Shown here: positions 18,762 through 25,632 of the stretch, piece after piece
Layout of the letters: each line of letters opens with the position of its first letter
Numbering within the stretch: position 1 is the stretch's first letter
DNA from: Zetaproteobacteria bacterium
GTDB lineage: Bacteria > Pseudomonadota > Zetaproteobacteria > Mariprofundales > Mariprofundaceae
Length of the DNA: 35,651 bases
NCBI GenBank assembly: GCA_021545585.1
Contig: JAJRTF010000097.1
Coordinates: 1-35,651 of the forward strand
Reading direction: 5' to 3'
Made by a program: the position numbers and the translations under genes
Notes under the pieces: model-generated
What the model saw: the letters and a program-made list of their open reading frames with translations, nothing else
Databases searched by the model: none
Told to the model about the DNA's origin: nothing

Positions 18762-19613
18762 TCAGTCTTTAGGAAGCAGTTGTCGCAGACGCTTGATTTC
18801 CCTGCTGTTGAGAGGGCGCCACGCGCCACGCGGCATTTCCTCATCCAGCCGGATCGGGCCGAAGGCTGTACGCATCAGGCGGCGAACCGGGTGCCCTACA
18901 GCTTCCAGAGTGCGCCGTACTTCGCGATTGCGGCCCCGGCGAATGGTGATGGTCAGCCAGGTGTGACCGCGTGTTTCGTAATCCACCGTAGCCTCCCACG
19001 GTTCGCTGCGTTCGCCTTCGCCGATATCCAGGCCGCCCTGGCGGATTTTCTGCAGCGTTTCGAGTGTGACCTGCCCGGCGACGCGCACGCGGTATTCGCG
19101 GGCCAGGGCGGCGGAAGGGTGGGTCAGGGCGCGGGCCAGGTCGCCATCATCCGTCAGTAACAGCAGGCCCTCGGTATTCATATCCAGCCGGCCAATGGAC
19201 TGGACATTGGGGGCCACATCCAGACGCTCATAAATCAGCGGTAGGCCTTTGGCATCATGGCGTGAGCAAAGCTGGCCGGTTGGTTTATTGTACAGGATAT
19301 AGGTATGGGTGGTTTGCCGGGAAACGGGTTTGCCGTCCACGCAGACCCTGTCGCTGAATGAAACAGTAACACCGGGCTGTGAGATGAGCTTGCCGTTGAT
19401 GGAGATGCGGCCGGCCTCTATCCAGCGGTCAGCCTCGCGGCGCGAGCACAGGCCGCAGTGGGCCAGATAGCGGTTGATGCGTTCACCATCATGTACTGCT
19501 TCCCGGGCGGGGCCTGTCTTCGCGTCAGGACGCCTGTTCTGCCGGGCCGATGTCCGCTTGGATGATTTCCGGGTTCCCGGTTTCTGTCTGGAGGCTTGTT
19601 TGTTCGTTGTCAT
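18762..19613 (-). CDS. rluB: 23S rRNA pseudouridine synthase, RluB/RsuA family
   Basis: It forms pseudouridine in rRNA; the RluB type targets U2605 of 23S rRNA. The protein has 283 residues. A basic, disordered N-terminal tail (about 1-40, rich in Lys/Arg/Ser) precedes the S4 domain (ERINRYLAHCGLCSRREADR). The catalytic domain shows YNKPTGQLCSRHD, the catalytic Asp in SIGRLDMNTEGLLLLTDDG and the C-terminal RRGRNREVRRTLEAVGHPV. The start ATG 19613 has AGGA upstream and lies inside scpB, giving an 89-bp overlap. RluB is usually encoded beside scpAB in proteobacteria, which supports the name over RluE/RluF/RsuA. The track's 36-residue N-terminal extension is unsupported. Confidence 0.93.
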   Translation of the reverse strand: MTTNKQASRQKPGTRKSSKRTSARQNRRPDAKTGPAREAVHDGERINRYLAHCGLCSRREADRWIEAGRISINGKLISQPGVTVSFSDRVCVDGKPVSRQTTHTYILYNKPTGQLCSRHDAKGLPLIYERLDVAPNVQSIGRLDMNTEGLLLLTDDGDLARALTHPSAALAREYRVRVAGQVTLETLQKIRQGGLDIGEGERSEPWEATVDYETRGHTWLTITIRRGRNREVRRTLEAVGHPVRRLMRTAFGPIRLDEEMPRGAWRPLNSREIKRLRQLLPKD

Positions 19614-20238
19614 AGATTGGGTCCTGCTCGCTGTTATCGTCCTGATGGGGTGGGGCGTTATCCTGAGATTCGGATAATTCAGCCTGATTCTCGGCCACAA
19701 TCTGCTGGATTTCATCTTCATCCATCAACTGAGCGGAATCGGGAAGGTCACTGAGGGAGTTTAACTCGAAATCAATCAGGAACTGCCTGCCGGTGCCATA
19801 CAGGTGCGGGCGACCGGGAACTTCCTTGCGCCCCAGTACCTTGATCCAGCCACGTTCCTGCAGGCTGGCAATGATATTGCTCGATACCTTCACTCCACGA
19901 AGCGCTTCAATTTCGCCTCGCGTGGCGGGTTGCCGATAGGCGATAATGGCCAGTGTTTCAAGGGCAGAACGCGATAGCCGGGGTGTCCTGACCTGCCAGA
20001 GCTGCTGGATGAGTTCGGCATGTTCAGGCGCGGTACGGAATTGCCAGCCGCCTGCTACGGTATTGATGCGGATGCCGCGGTTCTGGTAATGCGATTCCAG
20101 TTCGCTGATGGTCGCACGAATATCGGCGCTGGAGATATCTTCGCCGAGCAGACCACGCAGCTTCTTCATGCTCAACGGTTCATCGCTGGCTAACAGCAGG
20201 GCTTCGATGTGCTGGCTCAGTTGTGTTGGGTCGGTCAT
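19525..20238 (-). CDS. scpB: Segregation and condensation protein B
   Basis: ScpB is a kleisin-interacting winged-helix dimer that works with ScpA and Smc in chromosome condensation. The protein has 237 residues from the ATG at 20238, which has AAGGAAG upstream. An alternative ATG at 20256 overlaps the scpA stop (ATGA) but has no ribosome site. The N-terminal winged helix contains IEALLLASDEPLSMKKL. The second contains LSRSALETLAIIAYRQPATRGEIEALRGV and RGWIKVLGRKEVPGRPHLYGTG. The C-terminal about 60 residues are acidic and Gln/Glu-rich, probably disordered, and the last 29 are encoded in the overlap with rluB. Confidence 0.95.
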   Translation of the reverse strand: MTDPTQLSQHIEALLLASDEPLSMKKLRGLLGEDISSADIRATISELESHYQNRGIRINTVAGGWQFRTAPEHAELIQQLWQVRTPRLSRSALETLAIIAYRQPATRGEIEALRGVKVSSNIIASLQERGWIKVLGRKEVPGRPHLYGTGRQFLIDFELNSLSDLPDSAQLMDEDEIQQIVAENQAELSESQDNAPPHQDDNSEQDPIYDNEQTSLQTETGNPEIIQADIGPAEQAS

Positions 20239-20252
20239 TTCTGCTTCCTTGC

Positions 20253-21074
20253 TCATGTGTTCAACTCGGCATATTCGTTATTCGGGCTGGCCGGCAACAG
20301 TGTGATGGAGCCATAAGGCTCGCTCTGCACTACGGTGACAGTCTGCTGGCGCCACAATTCAAGAATGGCCAGTACCGTGATGACCAGTGGCTCGCGTCCC
20401 GGTTGATCCAGTAACAGTTCCTCGAGTTGCATGCCGCCATTGGCAAGGCGTTCCAGAATCACACCCATCTGTTCACGCACACTCATGGTATCGCTGAAGA
20501 TATGATGCCGCACCTCGCCACCCACGCGCTTGAGCACCTTGCGGAAGGCGACCAACATGGCATCAAGATCAGGAGCGGGCAGGGGGCGTTCAACCTCGTC
20601 GGCCTCGGGGAAAATCGGGCGGGTGAATACATCGCGCCCCAGACGTGAGCGCTCGCCCAGTTCCTCGGCCAGCATGCGGTACTGTTCGTAGGCAATCAGC
20701 TGGGCGGCCAGCTCGGCGCGCGGATCAATCTCGTTGCCTTCCTCATCCACTTCGAGACGCGGCAGCAGCATGCGCGATTTCAGCTGCATCAATGTGCTGG
20801 CCATAACCAGATAATCACCGGCAAGATCCAGATCGAGTTCAGCTTCGGCTTCGAGGATGGCCAGATATTGTTCGGTAATCATGGCAATCGGAATATCAAA
20901 TATTTCCAATTTCTGGCTGCGGATCAGATGCAGCAGTACATCAAGCGGGCCCTCGAAGCTGTCCAGGCGGACGGGAGGAAGGCGGCTGTCCGACTGGGCA
21001 TCCTCTGTCATGACTGACTGGGTATCCGTCAGCGGAGCCTCCCGGGCCGGGGCAGCCTCGGTGGCCTGATTCAT
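20253..21074 (-). CDS. scpA: Segregation and condensation protein A (kleisin)
   Basis: ScpA bridges the Smc heads and binds ScpB. The protein has 273 residues. The N-terminal kleisin motif reads FEGPLDVLLHLIRSQKLEIFDIPI (about residues 40-63), followed by LAGDYLVMASTLMQLKSRMLLPR. The C-terminal winged helix contains VITVLAILELWRQQTVTVVQ. About 35 polar residues precede the domain. The start overlaps the trpS stop by 4 bp and its stop overlaps the first possible scpB start, so trpS-scpA-scpB are translationally linked. Confidence 0.96.
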   Translation of the reverse strand: MNQATEAAPAREAPLTDTQSVMTEDAQSDSRLPPVRLDSFEGPLDVLLHLIRSQKLEIFDIPIAMITEQYLAILEAEAELDLDLAGDYLVMASTLMQLKSRMLLPRLEVDEEGNEIDPRAELAAQLIAYEQYRMLAEELGERSRLGRDVFTRPIFPEADEVERPLPAPDLDAMLVAFRKVLKRVGGEVRHHIFSDTMSVREQMGVILERLANGGMQLEELLLDQPGREPLVITVLAILELWRQQTVTVVQSEPYGSITLLPASPNNEYAELNT

Positions 21075-22111
21075 ACGCGATAGCCCATCTTCAGCGTGCG
21101 CCGGACTTTCTCCATGGTACGCGATGCCTGAATACGAGCTTTTTCATTGCCCTGGCGCACAATATCCTTCAAATCATCGGGTCGTGAGGCAATATCGGCG
21201 CGACGCTCCCGGATGGGTTGCAGTTCTTCTTCCAGATGTTTTAATACGCACATCTTGCAGTCGATACAGCCGATGCCGGCTGTTGTGCAGCCTTCCCTGA
21301 CCCATGCACGTTCTTCCTCGGTCGAATAGACCTTGTGGAAATCCCATACTGGACATTTCTCCGGCGTGCCCGGATCATCACGACGTACGCGGGCCGGGTC
21401 AGTGGGCATGGTCTTGATCTTTTTCTCGGTGGTTTTCCATTCTTCCCCGAGCTCGATCGTATTGCCATAGGACTTGCTCATCTTGCGTCCGTCCAGCCCG
21501 GGCAACTTGGCGGCCGGCATCAGCAATGATTTCGGCTCCGGAAAGAGCGGTGGAATGCCCTGGCGATAGAGATGGTTGAAGCGTCGGGCAACCTCGCGGG
21601 TCAGCTCGACGTGCGGCACCTGATCTTCGCCGACCGGCACGCCGTCAGCCTGATAAATCAGGATATCAGCCGCCTGCAGCAGCGGATAACCGAGGAAGCC
21701 ATAGGTGCCGAGGTCTTTCTCGCGCAATTGCTCGATCTGATCCTTGTAGGTTGGCACACGCTCCAGCCATGAGAGCGGGGTCATGAAGGAAAACAGCAGA
21801 TGCAGCTCGGCATGCTCGGGCACCTCGGACTGGATGAATATCACGGCCTTTTCCGGATCAATGCCGACAGCCAGCCAGTCAATGAGCATATCCCAAATGG
21901 TGTCCTTGACGATAGAGGGGTTGGCATAATCCGTGGTCAGTGCATGCCAGTCGGCAGCAAAGAAATAGCTGTGATTGTCTTTCTGCAGCGTCAGCCAGTT
22001 TTCCAGTACGCCCTTGTAATGCCCCAAATGCAGACGTCCGGTGGGCCGCATGCCGGAAAGAATCCGCATCGGTTTATCGCTACTGCTCTGGTTGTTGTCC
22101 GAATTGCTCAA
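21071..22111 (-). CDS. trpS: Tryptophanyl-tRNA synthetase with a C-terminal-half cysteine cluster
   Basis: A class I synthetase that charges tRNA-Trp. The HIGH-type motif is TGRLHLGHYKG and the KMSKS motif GRKMSKSYGN. After the catalytic core the protein has four cysteines spaced C-X21-C-X6-C-X2-C (KCPVWDF ... EGCTTAGIGCIDCKMC). This is very like the [4Fe-4S] motif described in Thermotoga maritima TrpRS, which places a cluster near the anticodon-binding region. The chosen start is TTG 22111, with AAGGGGA six to seven bases upstream, giving 346 residues. The conserved domain begins at the ATG at 22069, which lacks a ribosome site. The track's longer ORF (to 22252) runs through the tRNA promoter and is rejected. 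It is the first gene of the scpAB-rluB-uvrC operon. Confidence 0.95.
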   Translation of the reverse strand: MSNSDNNQSSSDKPMRILSGMRPTGRLHLGHYKGVLENWLTLQKDNHSYFFAADWHALTTDYANPSIVKDTIWDMLIDWLAVGIDPEKAVIFIQSEVPEHAELHLLFSFMTPLSWLERVPTYKDQIEQLREKDLGTYGFLGYPLLQAADILIYQADGVPVGEDQVPHVELTREVARRFNHLYRQGIPPLFPEPKSLLMPAAKLPGLDGRKMSKSYGNTIELGEEWKTTEKKIKTMPTDPARVRRDDPGTPEKCPVWDFHKVYSTEEERAWVREGCTTAGIGCIDCKMCVLKHLEEELQPIRERRADIASRPDDLKDIVRQGNEKARIQASRTMEKVRRTLKMGYRV

Positions 22112-22136
22112 GCTTGTCCCCTTAACGGCGTGCCCG

Positions 22137-22165
22137 ATTCTGGGCGTCCAGGCGAACGATAACAA
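22137..22165 (-). promoter_or_regulatory. Candidate trpS-operon promoter
   Basis: On the minus strand TTGTTA and CAGAAT are 17 bp apart, each matching four of six consensus bases. Transcription would start about 20 bp before the trpS TTG codon and just ahead of its ribosome site. The position fits but the match is weak. Confidence 0.35.
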
Positions 22166-22212
22166 AGCAGGCTCAGGAATGCGATGGCGACAGGGAAGAA
22201 AATTATTTGGCA

Positions 22213-22240
22213 TTGACGAGTCATGGCTGAGCCCTAAAAT
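22213..22240 (+). promoter_or_regulatory. Promoter of the tRNA(CAU) gene
   Basis: TTGACG and TAAAAT are separated by 16 bp, with a GC-rich discriminator (GCCGGCCTCC) before the mature tRNA 5' end 13 bp downstream. Strong hexamers with a GC-rich discriminator are typical of stable-RNA promoters under stringent control. The site lies in the divergent gap with trpS. Confidence 0.8.
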
Positions 22241-22252
22241 GCCGGCCTCCAA

Positions 22253-22329
22253 GGCGCTTTAGCTCAGTTGGTTAGAGCAACGGAATCATAATCCGTGTGT
22301 CCGGGGTTCGAGTCCCTGAAGCGCCACCA
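22253..22329 (+). tRNA. tRNA with CAU anticodon, most likely elongator tRNA-Met
   Basis: The 77-nt sequence folds as a full cloverleaf. The acceptor stem is GGCGCTT/AAGCGCC, the D-arm GCTC...GAGC, the anticodon stem ACGGA/TCCGT with loop ATCATAA (anticodon CAT), and the T-arm CGGGG TTCGAGT CCCTG. The 3' CCA is encoded. A CAU anticodon can belong to elongator Met, initiator Met or Ile2 (lysidine-modified). The acceptor pairs normally and lacks the initiator 1:72 mismatch, so initiator is excluded. Elongator Met is favoured over Ile2 by overall resemblance, not proven. Confidence 0.92.
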
Positions 22330-22333
22330 TACA

Positions 22334-22360
22334 AGGCCCTGCAATCGCGGGGCTTTTTTT
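22334..22360 (+). terminator. Rho-independent terminator of the tRNA gene
   Basis: GCCCTGC pairs with GCGGGGC (one G-U) around the loop AATC and is followed by seven T residues, starting 5 nt after the CCA end. Confidence 0.88.
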
Positions 22361-22527
22361 ACCCAATTCAATGGCATGGATTGTGGCACCTGATATCGGT
22401 AGTTTGACTAACATCTAAATCGGATGCTCTCCGAATCTTTAAGCAATGCCTGAAATATGCCGGAAACAGCCGTTTGAAATATTAAGCCCCCATACTGGAA
22501 TCCGAACGCCTGATTTTTTTAAGAGCC

Positions 22528-22562
22528 AAAAAATAGCCCGCCTATAGAAAGACGGGCTATGG
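22528..22562 (-). terminator. Terminator of the carbonic anhydrase gene
   Basis: On the minus strand ATAGCCCG pairs with CGGGCTAT around a short A/T-rich loop and is followed by a run of T residues (ATTTTTT), about 30 bp after the stop codon. The 167 bp between this and the tRNA terminator (22361-22527) hold nothing I recognise. Confidence 0.8.
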
Positions 22563-22593
22563 ATTGTCGCCGGAGTTATACGCGAATCAACGG

Positions 22594-23499
22594 TTAGTTA
22601 ATTCTGGAAAGAATATCCGGGTTTTTCACCAGGTTTCTCACGCCGTGACCATGATTCTCATCGAAATCGTTTTTCTCGCACCATTTGCCCACCGTTGCGA
22701 TGTTAACCTTGGCGACATGGGGGCGGACACTCCAGGTTACCTGGAAAGGAGAACCTTTTTCATTGTAGCCGGGGCCGGTCGTAGAGCCGGCATACTGGAC
22801 AGGGGTACCGGTATTATTCGGGATGCCCGTGGCCTGATACAGACCGGATGCTGCTTTGCCGTATTGCGTCAGGTCCTTGAAGCTGGCGGCATGCCTGTCA
22901 TTCACCAGCACATATACCTGTGCTTCCACACGCAGTTGCGGGTTGTTGATGGCTTTGCTCAGGCAGGAACCCAGGGTCGGGCCGGGTGTCACCTGAGCGG
23001 TTGAATAGACATAGTGAACCTCGATCGTGTCGCCGGGCCTGAGCGTGCTGTGGGCACTGTCGCAGACTTTATGCTCGGTGGGCGCCAGTTCCGCCTTGCT
23101 CAGATGGGACGTGTCGTATCGATAGCCACTCTGGTAACCATGGCCATTGCCATTGCCGGCATAGATAGAGAAGTCTTTGGCTTTATGCTCGGCATTTTTA
23201 TGGAAATGGATGTTGCACAGGCTCATTTGAGTTGATGCAGGGGCTGCACTGAAAATGCGGGGGTTGTTTCCCTCAACAGCGTCAATATCTCTGGGCGATT
23301 GCGGGCCGAAGCCTTTGCCTGCGGTATTTCTGGCAAGTGCTTCACGTTGCTCGGCAATGACTTTATCAGCCACCGGAGCGTGACTTGCATGCCCCCCTGT
23401 ATGGGCGCCCTCGTGGTGACCATCATGGGCCACGGCCGGTGCGGCCAGCATCAGACTTGCTGCCATGGCAATCGCCATGGCAATGGAATGGTTTTTCAT
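22594..23499 (-). CDS. Secreted delta-class carbonic anhydrase
   Basis: It is predicted to interconvert CO2 and bicarbonate with a zinc centre, in the periplasm. The protein has 301 residues. A signal peptide spans 1-24 (cut after APAVA). It is followed by a histidine-rich segment (HDGHHEGAHTGGHASHAP, 25-42) that may bind metal. The core shows the metal-binding-type motif CNIHFHKNAEHKAKDF (from residue 95) and the strongly conserved GDTIEVHYVYS, PGPTLGSCLS and NNPQLRVEAQVYVLVND. These are the pattern of the delta-CA family first known from the diatom enzyme TWCA1 and found in proteobacteria. A very good ribosome site (GGAGGAG) precedes the ATG. It is monocistronic with its own promoter and terminator. 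Activity is inferred from family membership. Confidence 0.88.
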   Translation of the reverse strand: MKNHSIAMAIAMAASLMLAAPAVAHDGHHEGAHTGGHASHAPVADKVIAEQREALARNTAGKGFGPQSPRDIDAVEGNNPRIFSAAPASTQMSLCNIHFHKNAEHKAKDFSIYAGNGNGHGYQSGYRYDTSHLSKAELAPTEHKVCDSAHSTLRPGDTIEVHYVYSTAQVTPGPTLGSCLSKAINNPQLRVEAQVYVLVNDRHAASFKDLTQYGKAASGLYQATGIPNNTGTPVQYAGSTTGPGYNEKGSPFQVTWSVRPHVAKVNIATVGKWCEKNDFDENHGHGVRNLVKNPDILSRIN

Positions 23500-23522
23500 G
23501 AATTTCTCCTCCCTCGTTTGAT

Positions 23523-23538
23523 CTGCTTTGTAAAGCAG
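23523..23538. promoter_or_regulatory. Perfect dyad in the carbonic anhydrase leader
   Basis: CTGCTTTGTAAAGCAG has 7-bp arms around a 2-bp centre. It lies between the candidate -10 and the ribosome site of the carbonic anhydrase gene, where an operator or a small leader hairpin would act. No known regulator can be named from it. Confidence 0.45.
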
Positions 23539-23546
23539 CCGAGGGC

Positions 23547-23574
23547 AATGTAGTTAAAAAAATCGAATCTGCAA
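23547..23574 (-). promoter_or_regulatory. Candidate carbonic anhydrase promoter
   Basis: On the minus strand TTGCAG and TACATT are 16 bp apart, with an A/T-rich spacer. Each hexamer matches four of six consensus bases. Confidence 0.45.
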
Positions 23575-23629
23575 GCGGGTGCTTTGAGTGTCGGTTGTGT
23601 ACTGTGCTGCGGCAGGGCAAACTTTCCGT

Positions 23630-24184
23630 ATGCGCATGGAATTGGTTCAATATTATCAATGGCTCCGTCTATATGGCTATAATGATTCACACTCGGGAAA
23701 TATATCAGCCCGTGCCGGCGAGCATTTCTGGGTAACGCCGACGGGGGCCTGCGCCGATACCATCAAGGCTGCGGACTTTTTGCGTAATCCGGTTGACGGA
23801 GCGCTGGTCGAGGGTGTTTCCGGCGATGCAGGCCTGCATCAGGCAGTGTATCGCTGTAAGCCTGAAGCCCGGGCGCTGATGCATTCGCATTGTCCGCATG
23901 CTGTGGCATTGACCCTGAACGGTGAGGACTTTGTTCCCCCGGATTTCGAGGGGCAGCTGTATTTCCCCCGGGTGAGTGTGATCAGCATACCTTACAAGGT
24001 TTATTTCGAGCAGGCGGCTGAGCGCGTGGCTGAAGCCTTGTGTGATGCACCGATCTGTATCGTGCGCGGGCACGGGGTTTATGCCTGGGGCGAGACCCTG
24101 AATATGGCCTATAAATGGACCTGTTCGCTGGAACTGTCGGCCAGGACCGCCTTTATCGCCCGGCAAGCCGGAACAGGGCATTAG
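23630..24184 (+). CDS. Class II aldolase/adducin-family protein
   Basis: The family includes zinc-dependent aldolases, sugar-phosphate epimerases and the MtnB dehydratase. The protein has 184 residues. Recognisable elements are DSHSGNISAR, the phosphate-binding TPTG (36-39), the metal ligands in MHSHCPHA (His85, His87) and the third histidine in VRGHGVYAWG. The residue usually occupied by the catalytic Glu (four before the conserved His of LHxAVYR) is Asp66 here (GDAGLHQAVYR). The ATG at 23630 is preferred; the track adds 14 unsupported residues. It shares an intergenic region with the divergent carbonic anhydrase gene and is followed after 1 bp by a SirB2-like gene. No substrate can be assigned; MtnB-like activity is one possibility. 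Confidence 0.85.
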   Translation: MRMELVQYYQWLRLYGYNDSHSGNISARAGEHFWVTPTGACADTIKAADFLRNPVDGALVEGVSGDAGLHQAVYRCKPEARALMHSHCPHAVALTLNGEDFVPPDFEGQLYFPRVSVISIPYKVYFEQAAERVAEALCDAPICIVRGHGVYAWGETLNMAYKWTCSLELSARTAFIARQAGTGH

Positions 24185-24185
24185 G

Positions 24186-24560
24186 TTGTTGCTGGATATT
24201 ATTCTGCCCCTGCATGTCAGTCTGGCGACACTGGCGCTGATTCTGTTTATCTGGCGCGGGCTGGCGATGTGGCTTGAGATGCCGGTACGACAGGTCTTGT
24301 GGCGACGCATCGTGCCGGATAGCGTGGATACGCTGCTGCTGGTATCCGGTATGACCATGCTGGTGATGGCGGGGCTGAATCCGCTGCAGTATGAATGGTT
24401 GCTGGCCAAGCTGATAGCGGTTCTGATATACATCGGGCTTGGCATTGTGGCCCTGCATCCGGGCGCGTGGCGGAAGCAGCGGCACGGGGCTTTTGTCGCG
24501 GCTGTGATGGTTTTCGCTTATATTGTTGCGGTTGCGCATAGAAAAACAGTCTGGTTTTAA
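24186..24560 (+). CDS. SirB2-family small integral membrane protein
   Basis: The protein has 124 residues and four predicted membrane-spanning helices (about 3-22, 45-62, 70-88 and 100-117), with an RGLAMWLEM-type first loop. The overall pattern matches the SirB2 family, whose biochemical role is unknown despite its naming after a Salmonella invasion regulator locus. The start is TTG 24186 or 24189, 1 bp after the aldolase-like stop. Translation is probably coupled because no separate ribosome site is visible. Confidence 0.75.
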   Translation: MLLDIILPLHVSLATLALILFIWRGLAMWLEMPVRQVLWRRIVPDSVDTLLLVSGMTMLVMAGLNPLQYEWLLAKLIAVLIYIGLGIVALHPGAWRKQRHGAFVAAVMVFAYIVAVAHRKTVWF

Positions 24561-24603
24561 GGCGTTTTCAGGCATAACTAAAAAGTTTGGCTAAGGAGTG
24601 GAT

Positions 24604-25158
24604 ATGGCATTGGTGGCTTCGGTACATGTAGATTTGGGTTGGCAGTTGCCCGATATGGCGCTCAGGGATGTGCGGGGCGGATCTGTGCATCTTGCTGAAC
24701 AAATGGGGGAGAAGGGGTTGCTGGTCGCTTTTACCTGCAATCACTGTCCATATGCGATTGCTGTCTGGCCGCGCCTGATCCGGCATGCGCATACCTTAAG
24801 GGATATGGGCATCAATACCATTGCCATCAACGCCAATATCCATCCGGATTTTCCGGAGGATTCAGTGCCGGCCATGCAAAAAAAGATCGTCGAATGGGGC
24901 ATCGATTTTCCTTATCTGGCTGATGATACGCAGCAAGTGGCTAGGGCATTCGAGGCCCAGTGCACACCGGATCTGTATATGTTCGATCAGCATGGCAAGC
25001 TTTATTATCATGGGCGCATTGATGATTACTGGAAGGATGAGGCCAAGGTAACGAAGGAAGAGCTGCTGCCGGCAGCCGAGGCCATGGTGGCCGGGAAAGC
25101 TGCACCACAGCCGCAGCATCCGACCATCGGCTGTTCGATCAAATGGCTGGATGAATAA
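24604..25158 (+). CDS. Thioredoxin-fold redoxin (AhpC/TSA-like) protein with CNHC motif
   Basis: A thioredoxin-fold protein of 184 residues. The active-site-like segment is AFTCNHCPYAI, giving a CxxC pair, followed by INANIHPDFPEDS and the cis-proline region QCTPDLYMFDQHGKLYYHGRIDD. This arrangement is typical of cytoplasmic redoxins annotated as thioredoxin-family or peroxiredoxin-like; the oxidant or partner is unknown. No signal peptide is present. The ATG 24604 has AAGGAG five bases upstream, so the track's GTG at 24598, which overlaps that site, is rejected. It is 43 bp after the SirB2-like gene and 46 bp before a cytochrome c gene, all on one strand. Confidence 0.88.
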   Translation: MALVASVHVDLGWQLPDMALRDVRGGSVHLAEQMGEKGLLVAFTCNHCPYAIAVWPRLIRHAHTLRDMGINTIAINANIHPDFPEDSVPAMQKKIVEWGIDFPYLADDTQQVARAFEAQCTPDLYMFDQHGKLYYHGRIDDYWKDEAKVTKEELLPAAEAMVAGKAAPQPQHPTIGCSIKWLDE

Positions 25159-25204
25159 AGGCTTGCAGCATGAAGCGAGTCCAGTCTGTAGAGGAGGGTG
25201 AGAT

Positions 25205-25564
25205 ATGCGGATAAAAAAACTGTTAGCGATTTCAGCAATTCCGGCGATGATGGCATTCCCCGTGCTGGTTGAAGCTGCCGATGCTGAAGCAGGAAAAGCC
25301 ATGTTTGATATGGTCTGTAAATATTGCCATAACAGCGATTACGACGATAAATACGGTCCCGGGCTGAAGGGTGTGATGGAGCGGGTGGATGAGGCATGGG
25401 TGGATCGCTGGCTGCTCGACCCGTCTGCCATGGTTAAAACCGATGAATATGCCAAGTCCTTGCGTGAATCGAATAATTTTGACATGACGATGCCGATTAT
25501 TCCGGCGATGAAGGACCCGTATGCCCGGGCGAATGTAATCGAGTTTCTCAAAACCTTGCGATAA
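25205..25564 (+). CDS. Periplasmic monohaem cytochrome c (class I-like)
   Basis: A small electron carrier of 119 residues. The signal peptide spans about 1-24 (cut near VLVEA|AD). The haem-binding motif is CKYCH, and the distal ligand is probably one of the methionines in MTMPIIPAM. The length and the GPGLKGV segment fit a class I cytochrome c. An excellent ribosome site (GGAGG) precedes the ATG. Downstream there is only a hairpin without a T-run before the convergent DUF2726 gene. Its redox partner is not evident from the neighbours, although a redoxin lies just upstream. Confidence 0.92.
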   Translation: MRIKKLLAISAIPAMMAFPVLVEAADAEAGKAMFDMVCKYCHNSDYDDKYGPGLKGVMERVDEAWVDRWLLDPSAMVKTDEYAKSLRESNNFDMTMPIIPAMKDPYARANVIEFLKTLR

Positions 25565-25632
25565 ACACTCTGTCATCATCGCTTGCCGTAAGCGCGGCAA
25601 TGCAGGGCTTATGCGAACTGGCCCGGATAAGT

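Noticed and set aside
22112-22252. N-terminal extension of the trpS ORF to 22252
   Set aside because: The extension runs through the strong tRNA promoter and adds about 47 residues with no TrpRS resemblance.
22253-22527. Integration site of a mobile element at the tRNA 3' end
   Set aside because: No integrase gene and no repeat of the tRNA 3' end nearby; the following genes look native.
25583-25600. Hairpin TTGCCG/CGGCAA as terminator of the cytochrome c gene
   Set aside because: Six-bp stem with no T-run on either strand; too weak to call a terminator.
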